Positions 17,919-27,002 of a stretch of 64,000 bases of DNA are shown here, one piece after another. The notes under the pieces are model-generated. The model did not search any database and had not been told where the DNA came from. It saw only the letters and a list, made by a program, of their open reading frames with translations. The DNA lies in the NCBI GenBank assembly GCA_022825895.1, contig JAJDVX010000032.1:62001-126000 (forward strand), read 5' to 3'. The stretch's first letter is position 1. The number at the start of each line of letters is the position of its first letter. Source of the stretch: Chloroflexota bacterium. GTDB taxonomy: Bacteria; Chloroflexota; UBA11872. The position numbers and the translations under genes are program-made.

Positions 17919-18698
17919 TCAGAGACCCTTGCGGCGAGTGAATCGGAGACCGGACCAGGTTTGGTCGATGGCAGCGATCTTGTAGTCGACCAGACCGCTG
18001 GCCAAGCCGGTTTCGCGGACGACGCGCTCGGAGAGGTCGGACGTGACGCCTGAGGCCTTCTTGGGCCAGCAAATCCAGAGGCCGCCCGGGCCGGCCTTGG
18101 CGCCGTAACGCTCGATGCGCTGTCTCAGTTCGCGCTGGGAGCCGACAAACCAGACGATCAGGTCGCAGCGGCCCTGGACACCGCGGCGTAGGACTACGTC
18201 ATCGGGCAAAGTGCCGAGGGTGGCTTGGAAGTTGTCGGGGGCGCCGGGAGTGGCGACGGCGTAACCCGGCTTGATACCGAGCTTTCGGGGCAGTGGTGTG
18301 CCGGAGTAGCCGGCCAGCGCGGACGCGGGCACGACGGGCTGGGACGGCGGGTTGCCAATGGCCTGACGCAGCGCGGGTTGGACGTTGGGCCAGTCGGTGT
18401 AGACGGCATCGGGGAGCAGTTGGCGAACGCGTTGGACCTTGGCGGGATCACCGTCGACAAAGACGAGGGGGATTCCACGGGTGGCCCGGGCCTGGCGCAT
18501 GGCGACGCCGACATCACGGCCGTGGGAAGGCAGGCGTCCGAGGTCGATGACGAGGGCGCCGGGCGGGTTGGCGCGCAGGGCGCGAAGTCCGGTGGGGTCG
18601 AGTTGGGAGTGGTCGACCTGGAACTCGTCGGCTGGAAAGCGCGCGGCGCGATCGGCGGCTTCGGCGGCGTTCCAGTGGATCAGGCGGACGGTAGCCAT
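17919..18698 (-). CDS. Pseudo-receiver domain fused to DUF3052-like domain
   Basis: 259 aa from ATG 18698. Residues 1-115 look like a response-regulator-type fold ('ALVIDLGRLPSHGRD', 'GIPLVFVDGDP') without a clear phospho-acceptor acidic pocket. From about residue 128, 'LAGYSGTPLPRKLGIKPGYAV' is the DUF3052 signature, continuing through 'CDLIVWFVGSQRELRQRIERYG' to a 'GLWICWPKKASG' segment. DUF3052 proteins have no assigned reaction. The fused N-terminal half is less usual. It stands alone, divergent from nothing obvious. Confidence 0.7.
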   Translation of the reverse strand: MATVRLIHWNAAEAADRAARFPADEFQVDHSQLDPTGLRALRANPPGALVIDLGRLPSHGRDVGVAMRQARATRGIPLVFVDGDPAKVQRVRQLLPDAVYTDWPNVQPALRQAIGNPPSQPVVPASALAGYSGTPLPRKLGIKPGYAVATPGAPDNFQATLGTLPDDVVLRRGVQGRCDLIVWFVGSQRELRQRIERYGAKAGPGGLWICWPKKASGVTSDLSERVVRETGLASGLVDYKIAAIDQTWSGLRFTRRKGL

Positions 18699-18820
18699 GC
18701 AAGGAGTCCGTCAGCGATACGAAGGACGAGGGCGCCGGCAGAGGCCGCGCTGCGGCAGTCGCAACCTACGACGATGTGACGAGTGGCCATGCCATAGAGG
18801 ATAGCGGCGGGCCGGAGCGG

Positions 18821-20185
18821 TCAGCCGGCTGACCCAGGCGCCGCCAGGCCATCTGGATCGGCGTCGTCGGGGCGCAGTCGCCAGATGTCGCGTACCCATA
18901 GTGGGACACCAATCCCGATGACTGCCGTGGCCAGACCGCCGAGCAGGATGGCGGTGGGGGTGCCCTGGGTTTCGGCGACCCAGGAGAGCGGCAGCAGGCC
19001 CAGCGGCGAGAGCCCGAAGGTCATCATGCGCAGGGCCATAACGCGACCGCGGAGAGCGTCGGGCACTAATAGTTGCAAGGCCATCTGGTTGACCGACATG
19101 TAAACCGATTGGCTGAAGCCCATACAGGCCACAACCGCGGCGGCGGCCGCGAAGGAGCGCGTGAACGCGAGAAGGATCAGCAGCGCGGCGTAGGTGAGGA
19201 TGGCCGCCACGAGGGCACGGCCCTTTTCGCGAAACCGCGAGAAGGTGACGACCAGCGCCGAGCCCACAAGGGCGCCGACTCCGAGGACGCCGAGCAAGAA
19301 TCCAAAGGCCTCGGGTCCGCCAGCAAGGTCCTTGCGGACGAACGCCGGGAGTAGCGTCATGAGCGGCATGCCAAAAAGGGAGGGCCCCAGGGCGAGGAGC
19401 ATGAGCGCCAGCATGATGCGGGTGCGGGCTACATACACGAATCCGCCGCGCATGTCCGCCCATGTGGATGAGCGCGGTCGCGGGGAGCGTGGCGGCGGGA
19501 CGACGCGCAGCATGTTCACGCTGCTCCAGACATAGCCTCCGACCTGGACAAAGTAGGACCCGGCAATGCCGACGGTGGCGATGACTTGTCCGGCCAGGGA
19601 TGGTCCGATGATGCGGGCCGAGTTGAGCGTGGCGCTATGCAACCCGATGGCGTTGGCGAGATGTTGACGCGGTACCAGGCCCGCGACGAGAGCGGTGCGC
19701 GCAGGTACGTTGACCGCAAACATGGTCCCGACAACCAGCGAGGACACGGCCAAATGCACGACGTGCACACGATTCGTGACGACCAGAATCGCAATCGTCA
19801 TCATCAAACAGGCCAGGATTACCTGCGCCACCAAAACCATTCGTCGTCGGTCCAGACGGTCAGCCAACACACCGCCGAGTGGCGACAACAGCAGCATTGG
19901 GATAGACCGGAAAAACGCCAGCAGGCCCAGCGTGAACTCAGATCCGGTCAGATCCAGCACCAGCCAGCCCTGCGCCACCTGCTGCATCCAGAAAGCAACC
20001 TGGCTGCCGGCGTTGGCCTGCCAGAGCCGGGAGTACTGCTGGTAGGCAAGGGCCGGCGCAACACGGTCGCGCAGGCGAATCAGCGGCCTGAGCAGAGAAT
20101 CGATGAGCGACGATCCGATCAGCGGTTGCAGCCCGAAAGCTTCGGGCCCCGGCGGAGTGTGGGGGATGAGCGGTAACTTGGGCAA
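18821..20185 (-). CDS. MFS transporter (MFS_3/EntS-like exporter)
   Basis: 454 aa with about 12 hydrophobic segments. 'LGGVLADRLDRRRMVLVAQ' is the conserved loop 2-3 MFS motif (GxxxDRxxRR), and 'FMQ/QQVAQGWLVLDLTGS' marks helix 1 of the MFS_3/enterobactin-exporter group. It probably exports a small molecule or siderophore-like compound; substrate unknown. The open frame begins at TTG 20185. The first membrane helix starts near residue 50, so the true start could be internal. Divergent from the RCC1 protein gene across 124 nt. Confidence 0.85.
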   Translation of the reverse strand: MPKLPLIPHTPPGPEAFGLQPLIGSSLIDSLLRPLIRLRDRVAPALAYQQYSRLWQANAGSQVAFWMQQVAQGWLVLDLTGSEFTLGLLAFFRSIPMLLLSPLGGVLADRLDRRRMVLVAQVILACLMMTIAILVVTNRVHVVHLAVSSLVVGTMFAVNVPARTALVAGLVPRQHLANAIGLHSATLNSARIIGPSLAGQVIATVGIAGSYFVQVGGYVWSSVNMLRVVPPPRSPRPRSSTWADMRGGFVYVARTRIMLALMLLALGPSLFGMPLMTLLPAFVRKDLAGGPEAFGFLLGVLGVGALVGSALVVTFSRFREKGRALVAAILTYAALLILLAFTRSFAAAAAVVACMGFSQSVYMSVNQMALQLLVPDALRGRVMALRMMTFGLSPLGLLPLSWVAETQGTPTAILLGGLATAVIGIGVPLWVRDIWRLRPDDADPDGLAAPGSAG

Positions 20186-20309
20186 CCGGCGGCGAGCCAG
20201 GCGCCGATGCGTTCCTCCGCCTTCGCGCCCACCCGTGCCAACGGGCGGCCCGCGTTGCTAGTCTGCCCGGGTTGCCAAACAAGCGGCGCTTCTGAGGAAT
20301 CGCGACGAC

Positions 20310-21656
20310 GTGTCACGAACTGGTCGGGCATTCTTGGTCGCGGTCGTGGCCACTCTCGCTGCGGCGGTCCTGTCTCCCGCGGTACACGCGCAGTGGCCGA
20401 CGACGTGTGTCGGTTTGAATGACATCGTAGAAGCCCATCTGGGCAATGATGGCAACGTCGCCATCTACCAGCGGGTCTTTGGCGACCAGGCGGAGCAAGC
20501 CTGTCAGAACGACCATCGTGACGATGTGCGCGGAGTATTCGCCTGGGCATTTGAAGTCTCGACGCAGTCCGACTTGGCCGATCTCCCGGATCTGGCTTGG
20601 CCAACGGGCTGCGTTGAACTGAATGACATCGTCGAGGCGCACCTGGGCAACGACGGGAATGTGGGTATCTACCAGCGCGCTTTTGCCGGAGCCGCCGAGT
20701 TCGCCTGCCGAGGCGATCACCGCCGTGACGTGCGAGGCGTGTTCGCATGGGCCTTCGGCGGCACGACGGTCCTCGTCAGCCAGGACCGGCCAGAATCGGT
20801 AGCGGCAGGGTGGTCGTCAGTCGCGGTCGGCGGATTCCACAACTGTGCGATTCGGATCGATGCAACGGTCGCCTGTTGGGGGCAACAGGCGGACGCCGCC
20901 GGGGGCAACGTCGGCAAAGCGGATCCGCCCCCAGGGAGTTTTCAGTCAGTGAGCGCCGGCCTCGATCACTCCTGCGGCGTGCGCACGGATACTTCGGTTG
21001 CCTGCTGGGGATCGAACGTCGCCTTTAGAGATCGCCACGTCGGTCAAGCGATCCCTCCGAGCGGCACATTTCAGTCGGTGAGCGCCGGGTACTTTCACAC
21101 CTGCGGGGTCAGGACTGACGGATCGGTCGCGTGCTGGGGTGATAACGGAGCTGGCGAGGCCGACCCGCCGGCGGGCACTTTTCGATCGGTCAGTGCTGGG
21201 GCAAATCACACCTGCGGCGTGCGAACCGACGGGACGCTCTCCTGTTGGGGATCGAATCGCCAAGGACAGAGCTCTCCCCCGAGTGGAAGTTTTCAGTCAG
21301 TCAGCGCTGGATTCCATCACACATGCGGCGTGCGCGATGACGAGACATTGGCGTGCTGGGGGTCAAACGTCGACAACTGGAACCGCGTCGTCGGTCAAGC
21401 CACCCCGCCGGCGGGGACGTTCCGGTCCGTAAGCGCCGGTCTGCACCACACCTGCGGCCTGCGAACGGATCGCACGATGGCTTGCTGGGGCTCGAACACT
21501 GAGCGAGGACTCGATCATGTTGGTCAAGCAATGCCGCCCGCCGGCGAATTCACAAGCGTTGATGCCGGGCACAGCCACACCTGCGGACTGAAGACCGATG
21601 CGACCATCGCCTGTTGGGGGTGGAACGGTCACGGCCAAGCATCGCCACCGGCTTAG
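20310..21656 (+). CDS. Secreted protein: duplicated N-terminal domain plus seven RCC1-type repeats
   Basis: 448 aa from GTG 20310. A signal peptide (residues 1-27, ending 'AVHAQ') precedes two copies of a domain of about 55 residues with the pattern WPxxC-V-x-LNDIVEAHLGN, a central NVxIYQR, then C-x-x-DHR and VRGVFAWAF. From about residue 165 there are seven RCC1/BNR-like repeats, each with 'SVSAG-xxHTCGVRTD' then 'ACWGSN'. The two cysteines per repeat could form one disulfide per blade of a seven-bladed propeller. Likely extracellular binding. The same N-terminal tandem occurs on the protease at 22619. Confidence 0.8.
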   Translation: MSRTGRAFLVAVVATLAAAVLSPAVHAQWPTTCVGLNDIVEAHLGNDGNVAIYQRVFGDQAEQACQNDHRDDVRGVFAWAFEVSTQSDLADLPDLAWPTGCVELNDIVEAHLGNDGNVGIYQRAFAGAAEFACRGDHRRDVRGVFAWAFGGTTVLVSQDRPESVAAGWSSVAVGGFHNCAIRIDATVACWGQQADAAGGNVGKADPPPGSFQSVSAGLDHSCGVRTDTSVACWGSNVAFRDRHVGQAIPPSGTFQSVSAGYFHTCGVRTDGSVACWGDNGAGEADPPAGTFRSVSAGANHTCGVRTDGTLSCWGSNRQGQSSPPSGSFQSVSAGFHHTCGVRDDETLACWGSNVDNWNRVVGQATPPAGTFRSVSAGLHHTCGLRTDRTMACWGSNTERGLDHVGQAMPPAGEFTSVDAGHSHTCGLKTDATIACWGWNGHGQASPPA

Positions 21657-21830
21657 CTTCGAGAGCCGGGTAGACCAGTCGCCGTCCGGATTCGGCGAAG
21701 GCGACGGCTCGTCCGCTTCGGAGACCTCCCGGCAATGAGGCTCGGGCATCCAGGCGGCAGCTTTGGTCGAGCCCGATTGCTCCACGACATAGAGAGCGCC
21801 GGATGAAAGAGCCACGCCGATCACGCGGCT

Positions 21831-22231
21831 GGAGATACGAGCGACGGCCAAGAGGAGTTCGCGACGCATGCGGCCAACGATGCGGGCCTCGACGTTGCGC
21901 TGCTTAAGCTCCCAGGTCACGGGCCGCACGCGTCGCTGACGTTTGGGCGAGGCGACGACAGGGAAGTTGGAGATGTACCGACCATCCTCGGTTATCCCCT
22001 CAGTCTTCAGACGCGTACAAGCTGCTCGGCAACGTCACAACCCGCCAGACGGGTTGGCCGCGAACGGATGCGGCGGCAAACCTTGGCAACAAGTGGCGGA
22101 CCGGCCCTCGATGTCACGGGCGGCGTGATCGGCGTGGCGACAAAGCGAGCATGCCCGGGGATCGAGCGTGGGTCCGACGAGGCGGATCTGCTGAGAGTCG
22201 GTGATTCAGCACGACAGCTGATTCACGTCTG
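21831..22231 (+). pseudogene. Decayed trypsin-like protease fragment
   Basis: One plus-strand frame without an ATG reads a degenerate copy of the 22619 protease core: '..DGQEEFATHAANDAG', 'LDVALLKLPGHGP', 'VPTILGYPLSLQT', then 'SGGPALDVTGGVIGVATK', ending at TGA 22229-22231. The intact protein has 'SDVALLKLPGSGHP', 'LVILGYPLCFDT' and 'SGGPAFNLRGGVIGVATAK' at equivalent places. The His region upstream is unrecognisable and the frame is closed by TGA at 21804. The catalytic Ser neighbourhood survives but the nearby sequence is scrambled. Confidence 0.7.
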
Positions 22232-22267
22232 AATTGATGCCCACCGAGCGCAGACCGACTCGCCAAT

Positions 22268-22385
22268 CGGGCCGGCGCCGGCGACCGCAAGTTGGACGGC
22301 CGTCGACGCGGGGATCAAGCACACATGCGGAGCCCCGAGCGACGGGACAGTTGCAAGCTGGGGCTCGAATCCCGACCGGAAAGCG
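22268..22385 (+). pseudogene. Degenerate RCC1 repeat fragment
   Basis: Plus-strand translation gives 'TAVDAGIKHTCG' followed by 'SDGTVASWGSNPD', a single RCC1-type repeat like those of the 20310 gene (compare 'SVDAGHSHTCG', 'TIACWGWN'), here with the second Cys changed to Ser. There is no start codon or signal peptide, and the frame then diverges. It follows the protease fragment, so the ancestral gene may have joined the two modules, or two relics lie side by side. Confidence 0.6.
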
Positions 22386-22618
22386 ACCCGTCGGCCTGAT
22401 CGAACGCGAGATCTTCGGCGACCTCGCTTCAGAGTCTGCAGCCAGAAGCGACCCTGCCAGGCGGGACAGCCGAAACTAGAGTGGGTTATGCGAGTCTGCC
22501 GGCTCTCGCTGCCTACTGATGTAGGCCGCTCCTCGCAGCCATCATGGGCGCAGCGCGTTAATGCGCGGCACGGGACGGCTAGTATCGAGTCATGCGACCT
22601 CGAGTTGACCTCGTCTGA

Positions 22619-24058
22619 ATGCGGTACATCCGCGCCGCTCTGCTTGCGCTGGGTGTCAGTTTGGCAATGGCTCCCCAAGCGTTCGCTCAGTGGCCGACGA
22701 CATGTGTTGAGCTCAATGACATTGTCGAAACGCACCTCGGCAACGATGCCAATGTCGGCATCTACCAGCGCGTGTTTGCCGACCACGCCGAGGAACGGTG
22801 CCAGAGCGATCACCGGGTTGACGTGCGAGGAGTCTTCGCGTGGGCCTTCGAGGAAACGGGAGCGACGACGCTGAATCTGCCAGCACAGGTCTGGCCCTCC
22901 GACTGCGTGCAGCTCAACGACATTGTCGAGAACCACCTCGGCAACCGCGGCAATGTCGGCATCTATCAGCGCGCCTACGGCGAGGGAGCGGAGGTGGCGT
23001 GCAGGTCCGATCATCGGGACGACGTCCGAAGCGTTTTTGCCTGGGCATTCGATGTCGCCACAACCACAGCCACCGGGCAACCGCTCTCCGTGGCCGAACT
23101 GGTGCAGCGACACCAGGGCGCGGTTCGCTATGTCCGGACGGCCGACGAAGCCTGCGCGAGTGCCTTCGTGGTGAGTCCGGACGGCTATCTCGTCACCAAC
23201 AGTCATGTGATCAGCGGGACACGCCAGGCGACCGTGGGAACGCACGACGGACGGGAGCAGCAGGCGACCGTGGTCGCCGACGATCCGGAGTCGGACGTAG
23301 CGCTGCTCAAGCTGCCGGGTAGCGGACATCCCTTCGTGCCGTTTGGAAGCTCCACGGGCCTCGGGCTCGGCGAGGACCTCGTAATCCTCGGATATCCACT
23401 GTGCTTCGACACGCTCACAGTTACCCGTGGAATCCTGTCGGCACGGCATCTGGACTGGCTGCAGACTGATGCTGCGGCCAACCCGGGAAATAGCGGTGGA
23501 CCCGCATTCAATCTGCGCGGTGGGGTCATCGGCGTGGCGACCGCCAAGCTCGGAGGCATCGATAGGGTTGAGTCGGCGAATTTCCTCATTCACGGCGATC
23601 TTGTTCGCCAGATCGTTGACGACTGGATCGCCCGCCACCGCACCGGCAACCTACCACCGCTCCCGGAACCGCAGCCCCTGCCGCACCCGTCGGAACTGAT
23701 CGAGGCCGTCGGGCTGGCCACGGGTTCGGACTGCACGTCCGGACCGGATCATTCTGGCATCTGGCAAGAATCACTTCAGGGCGATCCGATGCCGGAGTAC
23801 TTCTGCGTCGTCTACCAGGTGAAGTGGTGGCCGGCGGACTGGAGTGTGGAGTCACATTGGACGTGGCCGGGGGGCGGGACCAACTCAACCGATCCGAGGC
23901 TGTGGTGCGAGCCCATTCGGAACCGGTGTGAGGGCGGTTACATGAAGCTGGCCTGGCACAACCCGGACCGCGCCTCTGCGGACTTTGGAGGGACGCTGGA
24001 CGTCGCACTGCACGTCAACGGAGATCACATTCGGACCGACCGGTTTTGGGTGTCGTAG
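22619..24058 (+). CDS. Secreted trypsin-like serine protease with duplicated N-terminal domain
   Basis: 479 aa from ATG 22619. A signal peptide (about residues 1-24, ending 'QAFAQ') is followed by two copies of the WPxxC / LNDIVExHLGN / NVGIYQR / VFAWAF domain (about residues 25-80 and 92-145). Next comes an HtrA/S1-like protease with His in 'VTNSHVI', Asp in 'ESDVALLKL' and Ser in 'GNSGGPAF'. The order H-D-S and 'GVIGVATAK' fit the DegP/trypsin-2 fold; no PDZ domain follows. A Pro-rich linker leads to a Trp- and Cys-containing C-terminal domain of about 130 residues that I do not recognise. Probably extracellular. Confidence 0.85.
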   Translation: MRYIRAALLALGVSLAMAPQAFAQWPTTCVELNDIVETHLGNDANVGIYQRVFADHAEERCQSDHRVDVRGVFAWAFEETGATTLNLPAQVWPSDCVQLNDIVENHLGNRGNVGIYQRAYGEGAEVACRSDHRDDVRSVFAWAFDVATTTATGQPLSVAELVQRHQGAVRYVRTADEACASAFVVSPDGYLVTNSHVISGTRQATVGTHDGREQQATVVADDPESDVALLKLPGSGHPFVPFGSSTGLGLGEDLVILGYPLCFDTLTVTRGILSARHLDWLQTDAAANPGNSGGPAFNLRGGVIGVATAKLGGIDRVESANFLIHGDLVRQIVDDWIARHRTGNLPPLPEPQPLPHPSELIEAVGLATGSDCTSGPDHSGIWQESLQGDPMPEYFCVVYQVKWWPADWSVESHWTWPGGGTNSTDPRLWCEPIRNRCEGGYMKLAWHNPDRASADFGGTLDVALHVNGDHIRTDRFWVS

Positions 24059-24492
24059 AGCCGAAGCAGCAATCCAGAGTCAATGGCGACACTGGCCACT
24101 GCAGTCAGCAAGTCAAGCGACAGGCCGCGATGAGGTGTCCCGGCAGCTCCTTCGGTCTAGCCCAAGTTTCCACCGACCACCGACAGTTAGCTCTCCGTAG
24201 CCCAAACATCGTGGGTCCCCTGCCGGTCACTTGAACCGGAGCGCTGGCACGCCTCCGTGTCGATATGCCCAGAATGGACGAATGGCTCCAGGCCGACCTA
24301 GTCAAGCTTGAGGTGCGCCAGCCGACTGACAATGCGCCACGAGTACGCGACTGGATTCGCTGACGCAGGCGCTCATTGCCGGTTTCGTCGCTCGCGGTCT
24401 ACGTGCTGGGGTCAGGAGCGAACATACTGGCCAAACCATCCAGGCCATCGCGGGGCAGCCAACCAGTCTGATTGGACTGCCGGGGCACGCAA
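24059..24492. other. Intergenic region, possible further RCC1 relic
   Basis: 434 nt between the protease and uvrB. Near 24360-24420 one plus-strand frame reads 'ADAGAHCRFRRSRSTCWGQE', faintly like an RCC1 repeat ('VDAGHSHTCG..ACWG'). The match is weak. No intact gene, RNA or clear terminator is visible. Confidence 0.3.
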
Positions 24493-26541
24493 TCAGGCCC
24501 TGGCTGCTTCAAGGTCGCGGCGAAGATCGCTGATCTGGTCGCGGAGGGCGGCGGCTTTTTCGAAGGCGAGGCTGTCGGCGGCGAGGCGCATCTGGCGTTC
24601 GAGGTCCTTGATGGTTTGGGCCAGTTCCACGCGGGAAAGGTCGTTAGTGCGGCGGAATCCGATGTCGTAGGCGGGCGACTCTTCGGCGGCCTGGGCCAGA
24701 CCGTCGTGGCCGGCCTCCTGGGCGACACGCTCGGTGATGTCACGCAGGCTCTTGACGATTGAGGCCGGCGTAATGCCGTGCTGCTCGTTGTAGACCACCT
24801 GCAGACTGCGCCGCCTATAGGTCTCGTCGATGGCGCGCTTCATGCTGTGGGTGACGAGGTCGGCGTACATGATGACGCGGCCGTGCAGGTGGCGAGCGGC
24901 GCGGCCGATTGTCTGAATCAGTGACGTCTCGGAGCGTAGGAAGCCCTCTTTATCGGCGTCCAGGATGGCAACCAGGCTTACCTCGGGAAGGTCCAGGCCC
25001 TCCCGCAGCAGGTTGATCCCAACCACCACGTCGTAGACCCCGCGACGCAGGTCGCTGAGGATTTCGACGCGTTCCAGGGTGTCGATCTCGGAATGCAGGT
25101 AGTGAACCTTGACGCCGATCTCGGCCAGGTACTCGGCGAGATCCTCGGCCATGCGCTTGGTGAGGGTGGTGACGAGCACTCGTTCGTGGACATCGACGCG
25201 CTTGTTGATCTCGGCGATCAGATCGTCGATCTGGCCTTCGGTGGCGCGCACTTCGATAGCCGGATCGACGAGGCCGGTAGGGCGCACGATCTGTTCGACG
25301 ATCTGCTCGCTGTGCTCGTATTCGTATGGCCCCGGCGTGGCGGACATGAAGACGGCGGTCTTGATGTGCTGCTCGAACTCCTCGAAGGAGAGGGGCCGGT
25401 TATCAAAGGCGGAGGGCAGGCGGAAGCCATATTCGACCAGCGCTTCCTTGCGGGCGCGATCGCCGGCCAGCATCCCGCGCACCTGGGGCAGCGTGACGTG
25501 GGACTCGTCGACGACGAGCAGATAGTCCTCGGGCAGGTAGTCCAGCAGTACCCAGGGCGGGTCGCCGGCTTCGCGGGCGTTGAGGTGGCGGCTGTAGTTC
25601 TCGATGCCGGTGCAGCTGCCGGTCTCGCGCAGCATCTCCATGTCGAAGTTCGTGCGCTGGCGCAGGCGGGCGGCTTCCAGCACCTTGCGGCGGGCCTCGA
25701 GCCGTGCGAGTTGCTCGTCCAGTTCCTGGCCGATGGCTTCGATGGCGCGTTGCAAGCGCTCGATGGGGGTGACATAGAAGCGCGCCGGGTAGACGGTGAG
25801 GCTGGAAAGCTCCTCAAGGATTTCGCCAGTGAGCGGCTCCAGACGGACCGCCCGTTCGAGTTCATCGCCAAAGAACTCCAGTCGAAGCACGAAGTCGTCG
25901 TATGGCGGGTAGACCTCGAGCACCTCGCCGCGTACTCGAAAGCGCCCGTGTTCGAGGCTGGCCGAGGTGCGGGAGTATTGGAGCCCGACCAGGACGCGCA
26001 GCAGGCGGGTACGGTCGTATTCGGCGCCGACTTCCAGCGACAGGCTCATGTCGCCGTAGTCCTCGGGCGGCGTGATGCCGTAGATGCAGGAGACGGTGGC
26101 CACCACGATCACGTCACGGCGTTCGAAGAGCGAACGCGTGGTGGAGTAGCGCAGCTTCTCGATCTCGGCGTTGATGTCGGTCTCTTTCTCGATGTACGTG
26201 TCGCTGCGCGGAATGTAGGCCTCGGGCTGGTAGTAGTCGTAGTAGCTGACGAAGTACTCGACGGCGTTGCGGGGAAAGAACTCCTTGAGCTCGGTGGCCA
26301 ATTGGGCGGCCAGGGTTTTGTTGTGGGCCAGCACCAGCGCCGGACGCTGGATGCGCTGGATGACGTTGGCGATGGTGAAGGTCTTGCCTGAGCCGGTAAC
26401 GCCCAGCAGAGTCTGGGCGCGGTGGCCGTGCTGGACGCCGTCAACCAGTTGGTCGATAGCCTGGGGCTGGCCGCCGGCTGGTTGGAATTCGGCGGCAATC
26501 TCAAAGCCCGCACGGGTGCCGCTCTGGGGAAGGGTGGCCAT
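24493..26541 (-). CDS. uvrB: Excinuclease ABC subunit B
   Basis: 682 aa, standard length. It is the damage-verifying helicase-like subunit of nucleotide excision repair. Visible are Walker A 'GVTGSGKT' (about residues 47-54), the beta-hairpin region '[21 protein letters not shown]' that inserts into DNA, helicase motif 'VDESHV', '[12 protein letters not shown]' and 'QTIGRAARH' of the second RecA domain, and the C-terminal UVR domain ('[25 protein letters not shown]') that contacts UvrC/UvrA. It starts at ATG 26541. The gene appears intact and is the most certain housekeeping gene of this section. Confidence 0.98.
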   Translation of the reverse strand: MATLPQSGTRAGFEIAAEFQPAGGQPQAIDQLVDGVQHGHRAQTLLGVTGSGKTFTIANVIQRIQRPALVLAHNKTLAAQLATELKEFFPRNAVEYFVSYYDYYQPEAYIPRSDTYIEKETDINAEIEKLRYSTTRSLFERRDVIVVATVSCIYGITPPEDYGDMSLSLEVGAEYDRTRLLRVLVGLQYSRTSASLEHGRFRVRGEVLEVYPPYDDFVLRLEFFGDELERAVRLEPLTGEILEELSSLTVYPARFYVTPIERLQRAIEAIGQELDEQLARLEARRKVLEAARLRQRTNFDMEMLRETGSCTGIENYSRHLNAREAGDPPWVLLDYLPEDYLLVVDESHVTLPQVRGMLAGDRARKEALVEYGFRLPSAFDNRPLSFEEFEQHIKTAVFMSATPGPYEYEHSEQIVEQIVRPTGLVDPAIEVRATEGQIDDLIAEINKRVDVHERVLVTTLTKRMAEDLAEYLAEIGVKVHYLHSEIDTLERVEILSDLRRGVYDVVVGINLLREGLDLPEVSLVAILDADKEGFLRSETSLIQTIGRAARHLHGRVIMYADLVTHSMKRAIDETYRRRSLQVVYNEQHGITPASIVKSLRDITERVAQEAGHDGLAQAAEESPAYDIGFRRTNDLSRVELAQTIKDLERQMRLAADSLAFEKAAALRDQISDLRRDLEAARA

Positions 26542-26575
26542 AGTCAGACGATTCTAGGACGCGGCCTAGCGGCGG

Positions 26576-26920
26576 CTAATAGACCGTGCCGGGCGGGTCG
26601 TCCTCCCACTCGAATCGCGCGTCGCCGCTGGCCTCGAAGCCAGCGGCGAACACGCGCTGCTGGAGCCACATCAGAGCGCTGTCTTTGCTCGTCAGGAAGG
26701 GAGAGTGCGCGGTGAAGGGTATGGGGCCATAAATCGGTTCGCTGTCAATCTCCGCTTCAACTTCAAGCCAGACGGCAAGGCCCGGCGGATCGGTTTCGAG
26801 CGTGTGCCTCTCCTGTGCTCGGGTTCTTGACCAAGTGACTCTCACGCGTCGTGGGTCGGACTTCAACAGGTGCTCAGCGAACCGGGGCCGCAGGCGGCCC
26901 TTCAACGTAAACGCGGGCAC
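26576..26920 (-). CDS. Hypothetical protein, 114 aa
   Basis: Starts at GTG 26920 ('MPAFTLKGRLRPRF') and ends 34 nt upstream of uvrB. Soluble, with alternating charged and hydrophobic stretches ('VRVTWSRTRAQERHTLETDPPGLAVWLEVEAEID') and a Glu/Asp-rich end. No family recognised and no membrane segment. Its amino-acid composition is natural and the gap would otherwise be empty, so I treat it as probably real. It may share uvrB's transcript. Confidence 0.5.
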   Translation of the reverse strand: MPAFTLKGRLRPRFAEHLLKSDPRRVRVTWSRTRAQERHTLETDPPGLAVWLEVEAEIDSEPIYGPIPFTAHSPFLTSKDSALMWLQQRVFAAGFEASGDARFEWEDDPPGTVY

Positions 26921-27002
26921 TAGAGGTTTGCCGGCCAGGCCGAGTTTCGGCTGCAGCCCTTAGAACGCACGCAGTCGCTCCGCACAGCCCCCACCTCCGG
27001 GT

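Larger units (their letters stand above)
21657..22618. other. Intergenic region of gene relics
   Basis: 962 nt without an intact gene. Apart from the protease and RCC1 fragments listed separately, I see nothing else in it. Short ORFs at 21943-22128 and 22234-22479 are other-frame readings of these relics. Confidence 0.6.

Noticed and set aside
18788-18820. Short 36-aa minus-strand peptide ORF opening 'MATRHIVVGCDCRSAAS' upstream of the DUF3052 gene
   Set aside because: It overlaps the start of the longer gene and has no Shine-Dalgarno support or known family; chance cannot be excluded.
22234-22479. 81-codon small ORF as a gene
   Set aside because: It is an out-of-frame reading of the RCC1 relic at 22268-22385.
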